A stretch of 64,000 nucleotides of DNA from Microcyclospora pomicola (taxonomy: Eukaryota; Ascomycota; Dothideomycetes; Capnodiales). The position numbers were made by a program, and so were the translations under genes. Under the pieces are notes generated by a model that saw nothing but the letters and a program-made list of their open reading frames with translations, was not told the DNA's origin and made no database searches. The DNA lies in the NCBI GenBank assembly GCA_002786065.1, contig NHNY01000005.1:248001-312000 (forward strand). The letters are read 5' to 3'. This document shows, in pieces, positions 35,957 through 47,215 of the stretch (position 1 is the first letter of the stretch; every line of letters starts with the position of its first letter).

Positions 35957-37972
35957 CGTTCGGTTTGGTTCGGAGGAGGCGAAAGTGCGGCGTCAGGTCG
36001 TATAAGTAGGATATAGGTCGGCAATGTAGATGGCGGGCTGAATATATGATGCAGGGATATGGATAGGTATATGCCAATGGCTCGTCTCCGGCAACCAGAT
36101 TCTTCCGTACACAACACACCCAGTAAGATAGAACGAGGAGAGAGTCGAGTGAAGGACAAGAACAAAGTGAGAGCTAGACGGATGGCGAATGTATGAGAGA
36201 ACTTAAGGGCTGGACAGTGCACGGGAAGCCGTAGAAACGACTCGGCCTCGACTTTGTGAGAGATGACGCGTGCGCCAGGCTCGGCAGTGCTACGGGATCG
36301 CCACAGCCCATCGACATACCAATCTAACAATAACACCTCAAGGTACTCATGCACATTATTACATTGCAACAACGCAAGATGCTGAAACACGCCCACCGCC
36401 CCTTTGTTCCTACCTCACCTATCCCAACCCTTCAAAGCTACCCCGGCGCTTGATCCAGCACATGCCTCTCGACCAAAACGAGCATACACGCCATATCCCG
36501 TCAGCCTGATCCTCCACGCAAGAGGATCATTCACAGCCCGCACGTTCCGTGGACGGTTGCCCTGCCCGTTTTAGCCGGCGAGCTGGACCTCTAGGCGTCA
36601 CCGCGACAGGTCCATGAATAGCTAAGTTATTGTACGCTTCCTATTGTTTTTGCCGCCTCACCACTCACCTCTCGCGCCTGCGTGGCGTGGGTGCTTTGCT
36701 TTGCTTTGCTTGGAGGGGGGCTGGACTTGGCTCTTGGCTTGATGATCCAGGCGACATGGTGATGAGATGACTGCGCCGCCCAACATGGATTGCATACAGT
36801 GCCGCCGTGAGAAGCGCAAGGCTGGGCCCGGCTGTGCCATACATGTGCTCCAGTGGCCGTGCAGGTAGCTATTATTACGAGCATGACTGCGGCAGAAACG
36901 GGCTTTCGTTTCATGCTCAATTCAGCCGACAGCATGAACATGAATATGAACATGGCCATGTTGTGGCGATGAGCATCTTGATGGGCTCGCAGTCCGCCGT
37001 CTGCAGTTCTCATTGTTCTGCCCTACGGCGAGGCCACGCACGCTCCCGCGGAGCACTCGCATATCCAGCACGTTTTCTCGTCGCCTGCGACTCCCGAGTC
37101 GGATCGTCGGCAGAGAGGTCCGCGTGGCCGTTGGCAGGGGTTGGATGAGATCGAGATCGATCAGCCTCGTTTTGACGATACTGCGCCTGGTTCTACAGTA
37201 ATATTCACAGCTGTGTGGCATACCATGGATCTGGTAGGAGGCAGGACATGTTCGATGTTCATATTGCCTTTCGGCGGAGGCTGCAGACTGCTGCTGCCGT
37301 ACAACATCACACGACGCTCACAAGATGTGCCGTGTAAAACGGTCTTGTCAATGATTCATGTTTAACGGCCGCACTCCCACGTTTATACCTAGCAATGATA
37401 CGTATGGTATCTGACGTCGCTGCGAAGCATAGCCAAACACACTTTCTGCCGTGCACTCACTCTTGATCGAAACATCAAATACTAAGGTGCCTTATGCTTG
37501 GTTATGAGCTGCTTCTCCATCCATGATCTTCTCCGTGACCTATCATGGCTATAGAGCTCGTCGGCGCTACCCCGGACACCTCCGACTGGCAATCGCGAAT
37601 TTGAAATACTGTAATAAATCTACCTTTCTTTGTCCGCGCGGCATACAGCACATGTCATAGTGTGTAGATTTGCCAGACGTCATCAATGTCCTGATACATG
37701 CTATGTGCCCAGTAGGCCTATAGCTGGCGCCAGCGCAATCTGAGAACTATTGGCATGTCCGCCGAGGAGAAAAAGCCCAGAGGGTCAAAAGCCAATATGC
37801 GCGCCGCGTCATCAGATGGCGTACACACCTGAAGCGCCATTTGCGAAAGTGAGACTGTGCAACCCGAAACTGGCGACGATGAGATTGATATTTCTCTAGG
37901 ATGAGCATCCTTTCCTATTCATCTCTTGGGGCCTTTGACGTATTTGTAGTTATCGTCCAGTGTTTCGCCGCC
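35957..37972. other. Gene-poor stretch of 2.0 kb
   Basis: Protease promoter side and 3' flank of the arylsulfotransferase-like gene. A pyrimidine-rich run at 36390-36470 and a TTTGC repeat near 36694-36710 are the only visible structure. No gene supported. Confidence 0.5.
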
Positions 37973-40321
37973 TTATGTGCTGTCATCTTCATCTCGACCC
38001 GCTTCCGACGTCGTTGCATGGTGATGCGTTGTGGCGCTAGTCGTTCCTGGGTGATGCGTCGTAGTTCTCGTGGTGGTCGTCGAACGATGGTGCCTCGTTG
38101 ATGTTGTCGAATGATGAGGCGCCGTGGTCCTACTCGTGCCCTGGTCGTGCGTTGTCGTTCCCCTGGTGGTCGTCGAACGATGGTGCTGCTTTGATGTGGT
38201 CGAATGATCAGGCGTCGAAGTTCTCCTGGTGGCCGTCGAATGATGTTCCTTTGATGTCTTCGAATGACGAGGCGTCGTCGTCCTAGTCGTGTCCTGGTGG
38301 TGCGCCGTCGTCGTCCTCCTGGTGGTCGAGTGCTTTGTGGATGTCCTCGAACGTCGGGGTGTCGTTGTCCTGCTCGTGTCCGGGTGGTGCGTCGTCGAAC
38401 GATGGTGCTTCTTTGATGTCGTCGAGTGTTGCGTTGTGCTCCTCTCATGTGTTGAGACAGCGGTCACGTCACAGTCATACTCACCGCAGCTCGCCGCAAT
38501 GGCAGGGTCTGGTGTATATGTCTCGTGATATTGATCCCAGATCCCAGCATTGTACGGGGTACCATCAGGCACAGACCCGAGGATTTGGACCATATACCAA
38601 TATTCTGAGGATGTGAACGAGGTCTCGAAAGCTCCATTCGTAGGTGCGTAGCCGAGTGAGCCGCATGAACCATTGAAGTTCGAGCAGCCAAAGAATTGCC
38701 AGCCATCGATGATAGTGGCTCCGTTCCAAGATACGTAGATTGTGGTCTGAGATGTATTGGTACGAGCATAAGCGTAGACTTGTGGGACCTCGTCTGGCAC
38801 GCCAGTCCAGCTCAAGCTGTAGGCACGATAGTTCTGCAACATCTAGTCAGACCCAACATCCGAAGTTGTTGACGGAAGCCCGAGGAACGCTTACTTCAGC
38901 CCCAGAACCTTCACTTGCAAATGTCCCATGCAACACAACGCTGCCATTGGCATCGTACTCGGTGAATGCGGGTATGGTGCCCCAGCCATGGAAGATGTGC
39001 CCGTTGTCCAAACGCTGTGTGTTACCCCCCGAGGTGGAAAGATAGTCTCGAGGTGGCAGTGTTCGCGAGACCTGAGTCGCCGTGCGATTGACAAGATCCA
39101 AGTCAATGATTCGTCCAGAGGATACTGCATCGGTCTGTCTTTCTCCATCAGAGGCGTTGTCAAACATGGAGATGCGCACCACTGTCTGAGTCTCCCATAT
39201 GATACGAACGTCATGCTGGAAGCTGAACTTGAAATTCACGAGTGTGAAGTCACTTTCACCAGGATAACTCAGCTTCCAGGTAATTTGGGAGTTCGTAGCA
39301 TCGATCCAGTAGACCGTACTAGTATGTCGAGCGGAGATAAGGTAAATAGTACCTGAAAGAGACTTAGCCACGGAGTCGATATGGCTTAGTAAAGCACTAT
39401 CAGCGAGTGACCAAAGCGATCTTTGCGTTCTGTATCGCTTACAAATAGTCGAATGCGGTTTCTGGAGTCAGACCATCCCCGTGAAGACCACCTATTCTGA
39501 TAAGAGTTGCATTAGGGTGCACAGAATCCAAAGAGTGCCACGTAAAAACGATCAAGTCTTTTGCTTGAACCTCTTGGAACACGCCTTCAAGGACCCATCC
39601 TTGCCCACCTGTAACATTGAACGGCGAACTCGACAGATCGTATGGTACAGCAGTATAGCTGGTCAACACATATTGAAGGTGTACGCCGCTGCCGCTCACA
39701 TTTACGTTGTTCATGAGCAGTTCATGATGATCAGCTGCTGGGATATCAACTGTCTGCAATGCAAGATAGTCACTGTAACCGCGGTCTTTGGCATAAAGTT
39801 GGCCTTGGGAGAACCTAGCTCAAGGTCAGATGGTAAGGAAAGGAAGCCGGAGGATAGGAGCAACGATACTCCGGATTGTAGTCGAGTTGCGGAGTGCCAA
39901 TGATGACGCACAGCAGTGGTTGGCGGTCGTCACAAGTCTGCAAATCATATGCATTACCAGATCCGAATGCGTTGTACCCATCATAAACGAGATTTCCAGT
40001 CTTATCGTAGATGTACGGACCAGCCCCTGGAATGTTGTACGGGGCGATGAAGATGTACCCATCCGTGGTCTCTCCATAGCGAGTTATGTTGAGGACGGGA
40101 GCTAAAGATTGTGGTCTCTATCAAGGTCAGTGCTATCAACGATCCTTAGCAGACGAAACACCACTCACTGTCTTGAACGACATTATTGGCATGGTTCTGT
40201 TGTTGAGAGGTATCTGCTGTGTACAGCCTCGCCTGACATGTAATGCAACAATGCTGGCAATTATGATTGCCAACAAGGCCATCTCTGCATCTGTCGTTCG
40301 ATGGTGATTCCACAGCCACAT
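37973..40321 (-). CDS. Arylsulfotransferase (ASST)-type beta-propeller protein with repetitive tail
   Basis: Five exons: 40169-40321, 39870-40117, 39443-39814, 38895-39384 and 37973-38833, with introns of 51, 55, 58 and 61 nt in consistent phase; 707 residues. The N terminus has one hydrophobic helix (MALLAIIIASIVALHV), a signal anchor or signal peptide; the start could also be the inner ATG at 40282. Following segments fit fungal ASST-family proteins: YGETTDGYIFIAPYN, GPYIYDKTGNLVYDGYNAFG, DYLALQTVDIPAADHHELL, GGQGWVLEGVFQEV, STVYWIDATNSQITWKL, FSFQHDVRI and GNTQRLDNGHIFHGWGTIPA. Whether it transfers sulfate is unknown; fungal members are uncharacterised. The last exon ends in a long Ser/Thr/His/Arg tail built of imperfect repeats, probably exposed outside the cell. 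The original open frames appear as separate pieces; splicing unites them. Confidence 0.84.
38010..38440 (-). repeat. Coding minisatellite in the ASST-like protein tail
   Basis: About five imperfect units of 20-31 residues. Each opens with HS(T/K)TSK-like residues, passes HHRSTT and closes with RTTTPR/H. Unit length stays a multiple of three, so a second frame on the same strand (37915-38448) is also open. Confidence 0.75.
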
Positions 40322-41654
40322 AGACTGGATCGCGAGACCTGGAGCAAGTCACGTCAAGATATTGCAGGCTACAACATGAGGCCTATGCGTGAACGACAAG
40401 GTGATCAAGTGTCCGGCAGGAGTGAGGTTTTCGTCGGAGATGTCCTGAGAAGGGTAATGGAACATGCGAGAACGAAGTTGACAGAAAGAGGGCGAGGGAG
40501 TGGAGAAATGAGGTCCGATCACAATTGCCTCCCAAGAAGAAAAGTACTATCTGCAAACCCTATCAGTCCACAGAGGTCGTACAGATCCTCAACCTGGGAC
40601 CTTACAAAACCTGTGGTGGAAACAACACTCGGTCTCTTGCTCCGTCAGGCGCTGATGCGGCGCCTATGTGACACAATAATGTTGCATTGCGGCCGATGTT
40701 TGGTGCAGTGAAGTATGCTCATGCAGGAACACAGCCGCTGTAAGGTCAAGTAAGGAACATGCCTCTACACTGGGGACGCATGTTGAGCATATGTTGTGAG
40801 CCCTATCAGTATTTGCCTGCCGCCTGCCGATGATCATCGTAAGGCGATCCCGATGTGCTTGTTCCTTTTCACATTTTACGGTACGACGCAGCACATGTGA
40901 CGCTTCGTAGGGCTTGAGGGCCTGACGGGAGGATAGAGGTGCGAAGGCGTGGAAGATTTCCGCCAAGCCTGCCAAGCTAAATGCTCGAACCTCGATCTTT
41001 GACTGGCTTAATGAACGCGATGTTGGCATATGCAGTGGAGAATCGCAAGAGTGAGGTGTGTACACATCGACTGGAGCGTCTCAAACGCGTCGACGGTCTG
41101 GGCCGCAGAAGCCTGTGATACGATCAATATGTCGGACGACAGCAACTGGACACGTAGGCATGCAGACACGCAGCTATGCATCTCGCCTCAATAACTTGAA
41201 ATGACATGGAAATGAGAAATGTGCAGTAATCCTTTGTTGGTAGTACTACTGCTTCTCGCATCGCTAGCATACCCAATGGTATACCGTTGCCCGGTTTCAT
41301 CCTTCGTTGTAATGCATCAATGAGCCTTGTCGTTGTTATCATGGAACATGGCCCTGGCGCGAGATGCAATTTTTTTTGGGATGAAAGGACCTTCCACCAC
41401 TCGCGAGAATGGTGAGGGAAATACACTGCCAGATTGCTCTTTTTGACGAAGTCCGCCTTGTGAGGACGACCCTGGACCCATGATATGTCGTAAACCGCCG
41501 CCCATACCGTACCCATTCCTTCAGCCTCTCCTCTTCTGCACCGACTTCAGCTATCCGGCTCCCAGTCAGGGTCGTCCAGTTCAGTCCAAGGTCTTGCTGT
41601 CGTTATGAGTCTTTGGCAAGTATCGATCCGGTCGTCATTCAGCCGCGAACGTGC
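40322..41654. other. Intergenic stretch, no gene seen
   Basis: Upstream region of the ASST-like gene and 3' flank of the zinc-knuckle gene. Only short frames without family resemblance. Confidence 0.5.
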
Positions 41655-42509
41655 TTAGTTCGGGCATGCTGCCTGGACGTGGCCGGGCTGCTTGCACTTG
41701 TAGCAGACACGCTCGCCACCAGTGCTCTCGGATGGGCAGTCGCGTGACAGGTGGCCGGTCTCGCCACAGTTGTAGCATTTCTGGCCCTGAGTGCAGTCGC
41801 GGCTCATGTGACCGAAGCCACCGCAAGAGTAGCAGGTCTGCCCGCCACCAAAGCCTCCACCGTAGCTTCCGCCTCGGCCACCGCCATAGCCGCCACGGCC
41901 ACCACCGTAACCACCGCGACCACCGCCGAAGCCTCCACCGTACGAACCGCCGTCCTGGTCACAGTTTCGCGCGATGTGTCCGACTTTGCCACACTTGTAG
42001 CACTCCTGACCACCACTGGCGCCACCGAAGCCGCCACGGCCACCCTGCTGACCACCAGTGGGGCACTCGCGGGAAAGGTGACCGGTCTCACCACAGTTGT
42101 AGCAGGCCTGCGATATCTGTCAGTATGCTAATCATTTCATCGCGGGCGCAGAAACGCACTTTGTCCTTAGCAGGCTCGGTACACTCGCGGGACATGTGAC
42201 CCTGCTGTCCGCAGTTGTAGCAAGATGGTGCTTGCTTGGTTGGGCAGTCACGGGCCTGGTGAGTAGTGTCGCCACCTAATTTCGATGATCAGCATGTGTC
42301 TTGGCACAAGAACGTGGCAGAAGCAGCTCGCATGCCGGCACAGACTGGCACATGGAGCAAGAGACGGACTGTGCAGTCGACGAATCGGCGAGATATATTG
42401 ATGATCGTGCGAATACGTGCTGTTCTGGCGTGGTGCGAGGAGGTGAGAGCTTACAGTTGTAGCAGGCACCACGGTTGCCTGTGGCAGGGGGGGCTTCAGA
42501 GTACTCCAT
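41655..42509 (-). CDS. gis2: CCHC zinc-knuckle nucleic-acid-binding protein (Gis2/CNBP)
   Basis: Cytoplasmic single-stranded RNA/DNA-binding protein linked in yeast and animals to translation control. Three exons: 42455-42509, 42160-42275 and 41655-42107, with introns of 179 and 52 nt; 207 residues. Seven CX2CX4HX4C knuckles can be counted: [14 protein letters not shown] (made by splicing), [70 protein letters not shown] and [15 protein letters not shown] Gly/Tyr/Arg-rich linker (GGGRGGYGG-type repeats, an RGG-like region) separates knuckles four and five. Seven knuckles is the standard number for this family. Start [15 protein letters not shown] at 42509. Confidence 0.96.
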
Positions 42510-43101
42510 GTTGAGAATAGAAGTTGGATTTCCAATGAGCAGAGATGTGTGTAAAGTGAGTGCCGGGCTCGACAGGTGTGTTGTGGTTGTTGTCGAGAGC
42601 GTGGAACGATCTTCAAAACGGTCGAAATATGAAAGGGCGAGAAGAATCTTGCGAGAAAGTAGAGTTGGTGGGGACTCGGGTAGAGCCGCCGAAAGGACAG
42701 AGTTCTCGCTTGCGTTTGCTGCCGCGTGCTCTGACAGTTATACCTGCAGATCTGCCCTGGACTGACAAGCGTCAGTGAAGCCGAGGCTGCAGGATTCACT
42801 CCCATATATTATACATACCTTTATAAAGACCATTGCTCGACACTCCAAGTAACAGTAGTCTGGTTCTGCTTGATCTGAGCATTAAGTCAAACTGTCTGAA
42901 CGAGATGATGCGGTGGCGAGCTCGCATGTGATCAGCGGAAACGCCGATACGTCACATGCATATGGGCGTGTGCTCGTGCGGCAACTGATGGTAGAAAAGA
43001 CTAATGATGGCAGAGACCAGACCTGCATTGGTGGTTTGCGTGAGAAGTCGATTGCTTGCTCGTGGAACACTTCGTCTACGTACCTCTATCTCGTCTTCAT
43101 T
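42510..43101. other. Intergenic: gis2 promoter/leader
   Basis: Holds the gis2 upstream region and the 3' flank of the F-box gene. No gene seen. Confidence 0.55.
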
Positions 43102-44766
43102 TCACGTAAAGTCATATATCATAAGGGCCTGTTTGCCCTGGCCTCGTTCTTTAAGCACTACTACATTTTCCTCGTCAAATCCAATCCATCCTCGGGTCAA
43201 GGTTAGCTCTGATGTGTCGTCGTCGTCAGACCGTATCTCGTTCGAACTGATGAGGTCCAAGCCCGCGTGAGACTCTGCTGAAGCATTTCTGCGCAATTCA
43301 GGCCGTAGCTGGACGCTCAGCTCACCAGTCGCAAGACGTTTGCGTGCAGCAGAAGAGACGAATCCACCTTCAAGCTCCCACACACGCAATTCATCCCCTC
43401 GCCGACTGACAGAGACCGCTTTCCCCCGACTGCCCACCTGAGCGCCCGAGATAGATGAAGTATGGCCCCACAGTCGACTGCCAGAGCTAATGTGTAAAGC
43501 ATCAGCCGTCGAAGTGACCAGATACAATGCTAGGGTGTTGTCTGGGTGCGACACTAATAGATATGGATGGGTGTACGATAGTGACGTCGGTTTGGCATGA
43601 ATATGCCGGAGCTCTGAAGTTGTCGAGGTCGCAAGCACGCCGAGTACTGGTGGAGCCAGGTAAGGGGTGATTGGCACAGCTGAGAACGCAAGCGGCCGGT
43701 AGTGCTGATCTATCGCTGAGGCGGTCCGCGATTCGATCAGGTCACCTTTTGACGAAACCCTGACTTCTTGTATACCAACGGTCCAGCCGGAGAGGTAAGT
43801 CGGAACGGCATAAGCAATTGATATTACTACGTCTGTGTGAGACATACGCAGTGACGTCGTGAGAGGTGGCCAGACCGTACTAGACTTCAAAGAATGAAGA
43901 AGCTGAGGAGGATCGGCTTTCGTCGGACTGAGACCATCTGCAGGTGCAGCATGAAAGCGGTATAAAGACAGGCGCTGCGTTGCGGTCATGGTTACCACGA
44001 AAGGCCAGGACAGCGCTGTTGCTGAAAGCACGCCATTCCCCGATGGTGGGTGTCGATATTGGTAATACAGTTTGGACTCATCCCAACCATACGCAAATAT
44101 GCTGAAAGACCCGTCTTCGAAGCCCACAGTGATTCTTGAAAGTCCATCTTTGGATGTCATGTCTTGGTCAACTGCCATGGAAGTGGGCGGCGATTCCGCT
44201 TCCAAGAACATGTATTGAGCCAGCATCTTTCGCTCGCCCTGCACAGCCCACACGCGCAGTCCATTAGCCTGATCTGCCATGTAAATAACACCTCCATGCA
44301 TCTGTACGAGTATCGGAGGAACCGGACTGTTCTCAGCCACCTGGACTTCATTTACGGCACAGCTCCCTTTCGACCAATTGTGCCGCAACTTGTATTGTCT
44401 CTTCCAGTCCGTTCTAGCATCGCGTTCAACAAGATGCTCCTCCTCCAGCCATTTTGAGGCTTTCGACGCAAAGTGCAAGGTCCGAGAGGACGCTCCGGCA
44501 TCTTTCAAGGCCGGCAGTCTCGAAGCTCGTGGCCTTACGAAGCGGTTGTAGTAGTGCGCCTTCCATAGCTGATCATCCTGTGCAAGCGAGCGATATTTGT
44601 GGGAAAGCCTCTGACACTTCGCCAGCTGTGCCACATCCAAGAAGGATAGTATCCGCAGGCTCAGTTCATCGCTCAGCCGGGATAAGAGGTCATGATCTAC
44701 GGCTTTAATGCGTTTGGAAGTGCTGGCGGGATCAGAGCTATCCTCATCGCGTGATCTCTTGACCAT
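43102..44766 (-). CDS. F-box protein, substrate adaptor of an SCF ubiquitin ligase
   Basis: Single exon, 554 residues, ATG at 44766. After a basic leader (MVKRSRDEDSSDPASTSKRI) an F-box covers about residues 25-75: LLSRLSDELSLRILSFLDVA, then KCQRLSHKYRSLAQDDQLWK. The rest has strand-rich, WD-repeat-like sequence (for example VIYMADQANGLRVWAVQGE, ITVGFEDGSFSIFAYGWDES, SRRGDELRVWELEGG), so a C-terminal beta-propeller that binds substrate is likely. It is not clearly one of the well-known F-box/WD proteins (Met30, Cdc4). It is divergent from sae2 across 373 bp. Confidence 0.86.
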   Translation of the reverse strand: MVKRSRDEDSSDPASTSKRIKAVDHDLLSRLSDELSLRILSFLDVAQLAKCQRLSHKYRSLAQDDQLWKAHYYNRFVRPRASRLPALKDAGASSRTLHFASKASKWLEEEHLVERDARTDWKRQYKLRHNWSKGSCAVNEVQVAENSPVPPILVQMHGGVIYMADQANGLRVWAVQGERKMLAQYMFLEAESPPTSMAVDQDMTSKDGLSRITVGFEDGSFSIFAYGWDESKLYYQYRHPPSGNGVLSATALSWPFVVTMTATQRLSLYRFHAAPADGLSPTKADPPQLLHSLKSSTVWPPLTTSLRMSHTDVVISIAYAVPTYLSGWTVGIQEVRVSSKGDLIESRTASAIDQHYRPLAFSAVPITPYLAPPVLGVLATSTTSELRHIHAKPTSLSYTHPYLLVSHPDNTLALYLVTSTADALHISSGSRLWGHTSSISGAQVGSRGKAVSVSRRGDELRVWELEGGFVSSAARKRLATGELSVQLRPELRRNASAESHAGLDLISSNEIRSDDDDTSELTLTRGWIGFDEENVVVLKERGQGKQALMIYDFT

Positions 44767-45139
44767 GGCAAGGAGAAGTAAGAGGATTCCGGGCGAAACA
44801 TGGAGGACAGAGGTGCGATTGCGCCTTCGCCATCATCATGACCTTGATGGTTACATGAGAGGCTTCCCTCCAGTCACGTGATCGGGCGTTCGACGGACGT
44901 GACGGGAATCTCCCCACACATCCTCCGACACGTCCATCGCGTTTGGAGAGCCCATTTCTGTCGCCAGTGATACGGACTATTGGCGGTGCACCTCAGCGGG
45001 ATCGCCAAGGACACCGCTTGAGAGATAGCGTGAGACAACTGTAGCGTGCAAGGACCACGATGCGTTGGAGGCTCTCTCAGTGTCACTGCTCAGACACGAC
45101 GTCTCTGTCAAAGGGACCACTCAGACCAAGTTTATGATC
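44767..45139. promoter_or_regulatory. Divergent promoter of F-box gene and sae2/ctp1
   Basis: 373 bp between two divergent ATGs, containing one GTCACGTGAT element (44873-44882). No other clear motif. Confidence 0.55.
44874..44881. promoter_or_regulatory. TCACGTGA E-box octamer in a divergent promoter
   Basis: Perfect Cbf1-type octamer 108 bp upstream of the F-box start and 259 bp upstream of the sae2/ctp1 start. Confidence 0.45.
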
Positions 45140-47215
45140 ATGGCCGATCCTGCCGCGCTCGTGGATCTGCACCAGACATGTAAGAACATTCAATACAGGA
45201 AGGATCTTCGAATAGAGGAGCTCGAAGCAGAAAACAAGAATCTACTTCAACGCATCGAAGAAAAGCAGACAAATTACATTAACTTGTACCGCAAACACCA
45301 GAAATTGCAGCAGCAGCTCCAGGATTGTGGCGAGCACAACAAGGAAACCACGCAGCACGCTGACCGTTCATATGAGAAGTACAAGCTGTACAAAGCCAAG
45401 TATACAGAATGCAGAGAGGCGATACGAGTCTGGCAGCAGTATTATGACGACTGCAAAAGCTCTCGAGCACATCGAGCGGCGGCTGGATATGACCGAGTCG
45501 TCGGCACCGAAATGAACTCTCATAGGCGACAGACTGAGAATCATCCGCACAGAGATGTCATCTCGCGCGTGGCGCCGCCAGTCCATGATTGCTTGAGCGA
45601 GCCGAATGTGTCGATCAATCCGCCCTCGTTGTCTCCGCCACCGGCCAGGCCTGAACTTCCCGAACATCAGGTGGAATCTGTTCAGAGCACTGCAGATGGG
45701 TCAGAATCTACCCAGTGTCCTTCTTCGCCACCCGTCAAGGTCGAACTGAGCAGCGATGACGCACCCGTTGTGGTTTCTGCTCGTTCTGTGAAGCGGAAAA
45801 GGAGCGCATCAGAACGTGCTATGCCACCCCCAGTCCGGATCAAGCATGAACCCAAATCACCAAAGCAGAATGATGAGTCTGAACCTGCACTCTATGCAGA
45901 CGGCACGCTCAGCGGGTGGATCTTTCCAAGACAGCAGACCTCGGACCTGGACGCCCTGGCTGATAAGCTGGCTACACCTCGCAAGCCCAAGTCCATCCGA
46001 CAATCTATATCGAAGCAAACTCCACGGCGTGGGTCAGTGGTTGCGTCATCAGTGAATGATCCCGGGGACAAAGACTCCAAGAATGTCGAAGACGGAAGTG
46101 AAGAGTTCGTGACTCGAGAACGTGCTTCGCACACAGGCCGCAAAGCTTATGGCTTTAGAGATGAGAAGTGTGATAAAGTACAGGTGCTCAGGGATCTTGA
46201 CGCGAATGCGATTTCCCGGCGTGCAATGCTTCGGTCACGGGCTGAGAAGGTGTCCAACAGACCTTCCGACGGAACTGAGGATAAAATCCACATGCTTTCG
46301 GAGGATGGTGAGCATGAATTGAAAAAGGATATGCATCCAGGCATAGACGATGGCAGTAGTCAACAGCTGCGTCTGAGTTCTATACTGGACATTCCTACAC
46401 CCAATCATCGTGTCTTGAAAAGAACACCACCGCATGAGAGACCGTCTAGCACGGTGAAGAAGAACGAACCGTCCCGAGATATCGAAAGGGTGGTGGCACA
46501 GCCAGTGGCTGCCAAGCTGCAGACAATTCCTGCCTCATCACCTCGTGTCAACTCCAGAAGAAGTCCAGTGAAGTCAGCAGCCAGCACACCTGTCTCCAGA
46601 TTTACAAAACAGGGCTCATCAGAAACACCGCGTACCGAACGTCGGCAAAGGCCACCAGGCTTGGAGATGTCTCCGCCTCCTGCAGTGCCGGACGACGAGC
46701 CACTTCGGCTGCGTCCCGCAGCCACCTTACGCTTGGAGGATTTTCGCATCAATCCCAAGTACATGGACTCGGAGTATGCTTGGGCAGACACGTTACGCGG
46801 CAGAGATCAACGACGTTGTCTTCCAGGCTGTACTAAGCCCGATTGTTGTGGAGGAGCATTCATGAGTTTTGCCAACATGGGATCAGCGTCGTGGTCTCGT
46901 CAAGATGACGAAGTAGCTATGGAGGCGCATCTAGGTCCCGAGTGGGCATCACTCATAGGCGCTCGTTCTCCCGACGGCAGAGCGCAGATTCTGAGACAAG
47001 CGCGGGCTGCATCTTTGGCCAACCAATTCGGCAAGCACAGGCAGGCGTTCGAAAGGCGAAGCACGCCACCGGGCTTCTGGAGAACGGATATGCCATCGAC
47101 TCAGGAGGCTGAAGAGGACCGTGTCAAGGCTCGCGAAATGGTTCGAGAGAAGGTCGTGGAGAGAAGACGTGAGGCGATGCGTGAAGGGGGACGATGGCTC
47201 TTCCGGGATGAGTAG
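45140..47215 (+). CDS. ctp1: DNA-end resection factor Sae2/Ctp1 (CtIP family)
   Basis: Cofactor of the Mre11 complex that starts resection of DNA double-strand breaks. Single exon, 691 residues from ATG 45140 (good ATCATGG context; open frame extends upstream to 45065). The N-terminal part has a coiled coil of about 60 residues (KDLRIEELEAENKNLLQRIE, then YRKHQKLQQQLQ) that would mediate oligomerisation. The middle is disordered, with many Ser/Thr-Pro or Ser-Gln sites and basic SVKRKRSA. The C-terminal CtIP domain (about residues 530-575) reads DFRINPKYMDSEYAWADTLR and RDQRRCLPGCTKPDCCGG; the CLPGCTxPxCC signature is diagnostic. A basic tail (REKVVERRREAMREGGRWL) follows. Confidence 0.92.
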   Translation: MADPAALVDLHQTCKNIQYRKDLRIEELEAENKNLLQRIEEKQTNYINLYRKHQKLQQQLQDCGEHNKETTQHADRSYEKYKLYKAKYTECREAIRVWQQYYDDCKSSRAHRAAAGYDRVVGTEMNSHRRQTENHPHRDVISRVAPPVHDCLSEPNVSINPPSLSPPPARPELPEHQVESVQSTADGSESTQCPSSPPVKVELSSDDAPVVVSARSVKRKRSASERAMPPPVRIKHEPKSPKQNDESEPALYADGTLSGWIFPRQQTSDLDALADKLATPRKPKSIRQSISKQTPRRGSVVASSVNDPGDKDSKNVEDGSEEFVTRERASHTGRKAYGFRDEKCDKVQVLRDLDANAISRRAMLRSRAEKVSNRPSDGTEDKIHMLSEDGEHELKKDMHPGIDDGSSQQLRLSSILDIPTPNHRVLKRTPPHERPSSTVKKNEPSRDIERVVAQPVAAKLQTIPASSPRVNSRRSPVKSAASTPVSRFTKQGSSETPRTERRQRPPGLEMSPPPAVPDDEPLRLRPAATLRLEDFRINPKYMDSEYAWADTLRGRDQRRCLPGCTKPDCCGGAFMSFANMGSASWSRQDDEVAMEAHLGPEWASLIGARSPDGRAQILRQARAASLANQFGKHRQAFERRSTPPGFWRTDMPSTQEAEEDRVKAREMVREKVVERRREAMREGGRWLFRDE

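Noticed and set aside
37915-38448. 177-codon Arg/His-rich second frame over the ASST-like tail
   Set aside because: Open only because the repeat unit is a multiple of three; the other frame connects to the conserved upstream exons.
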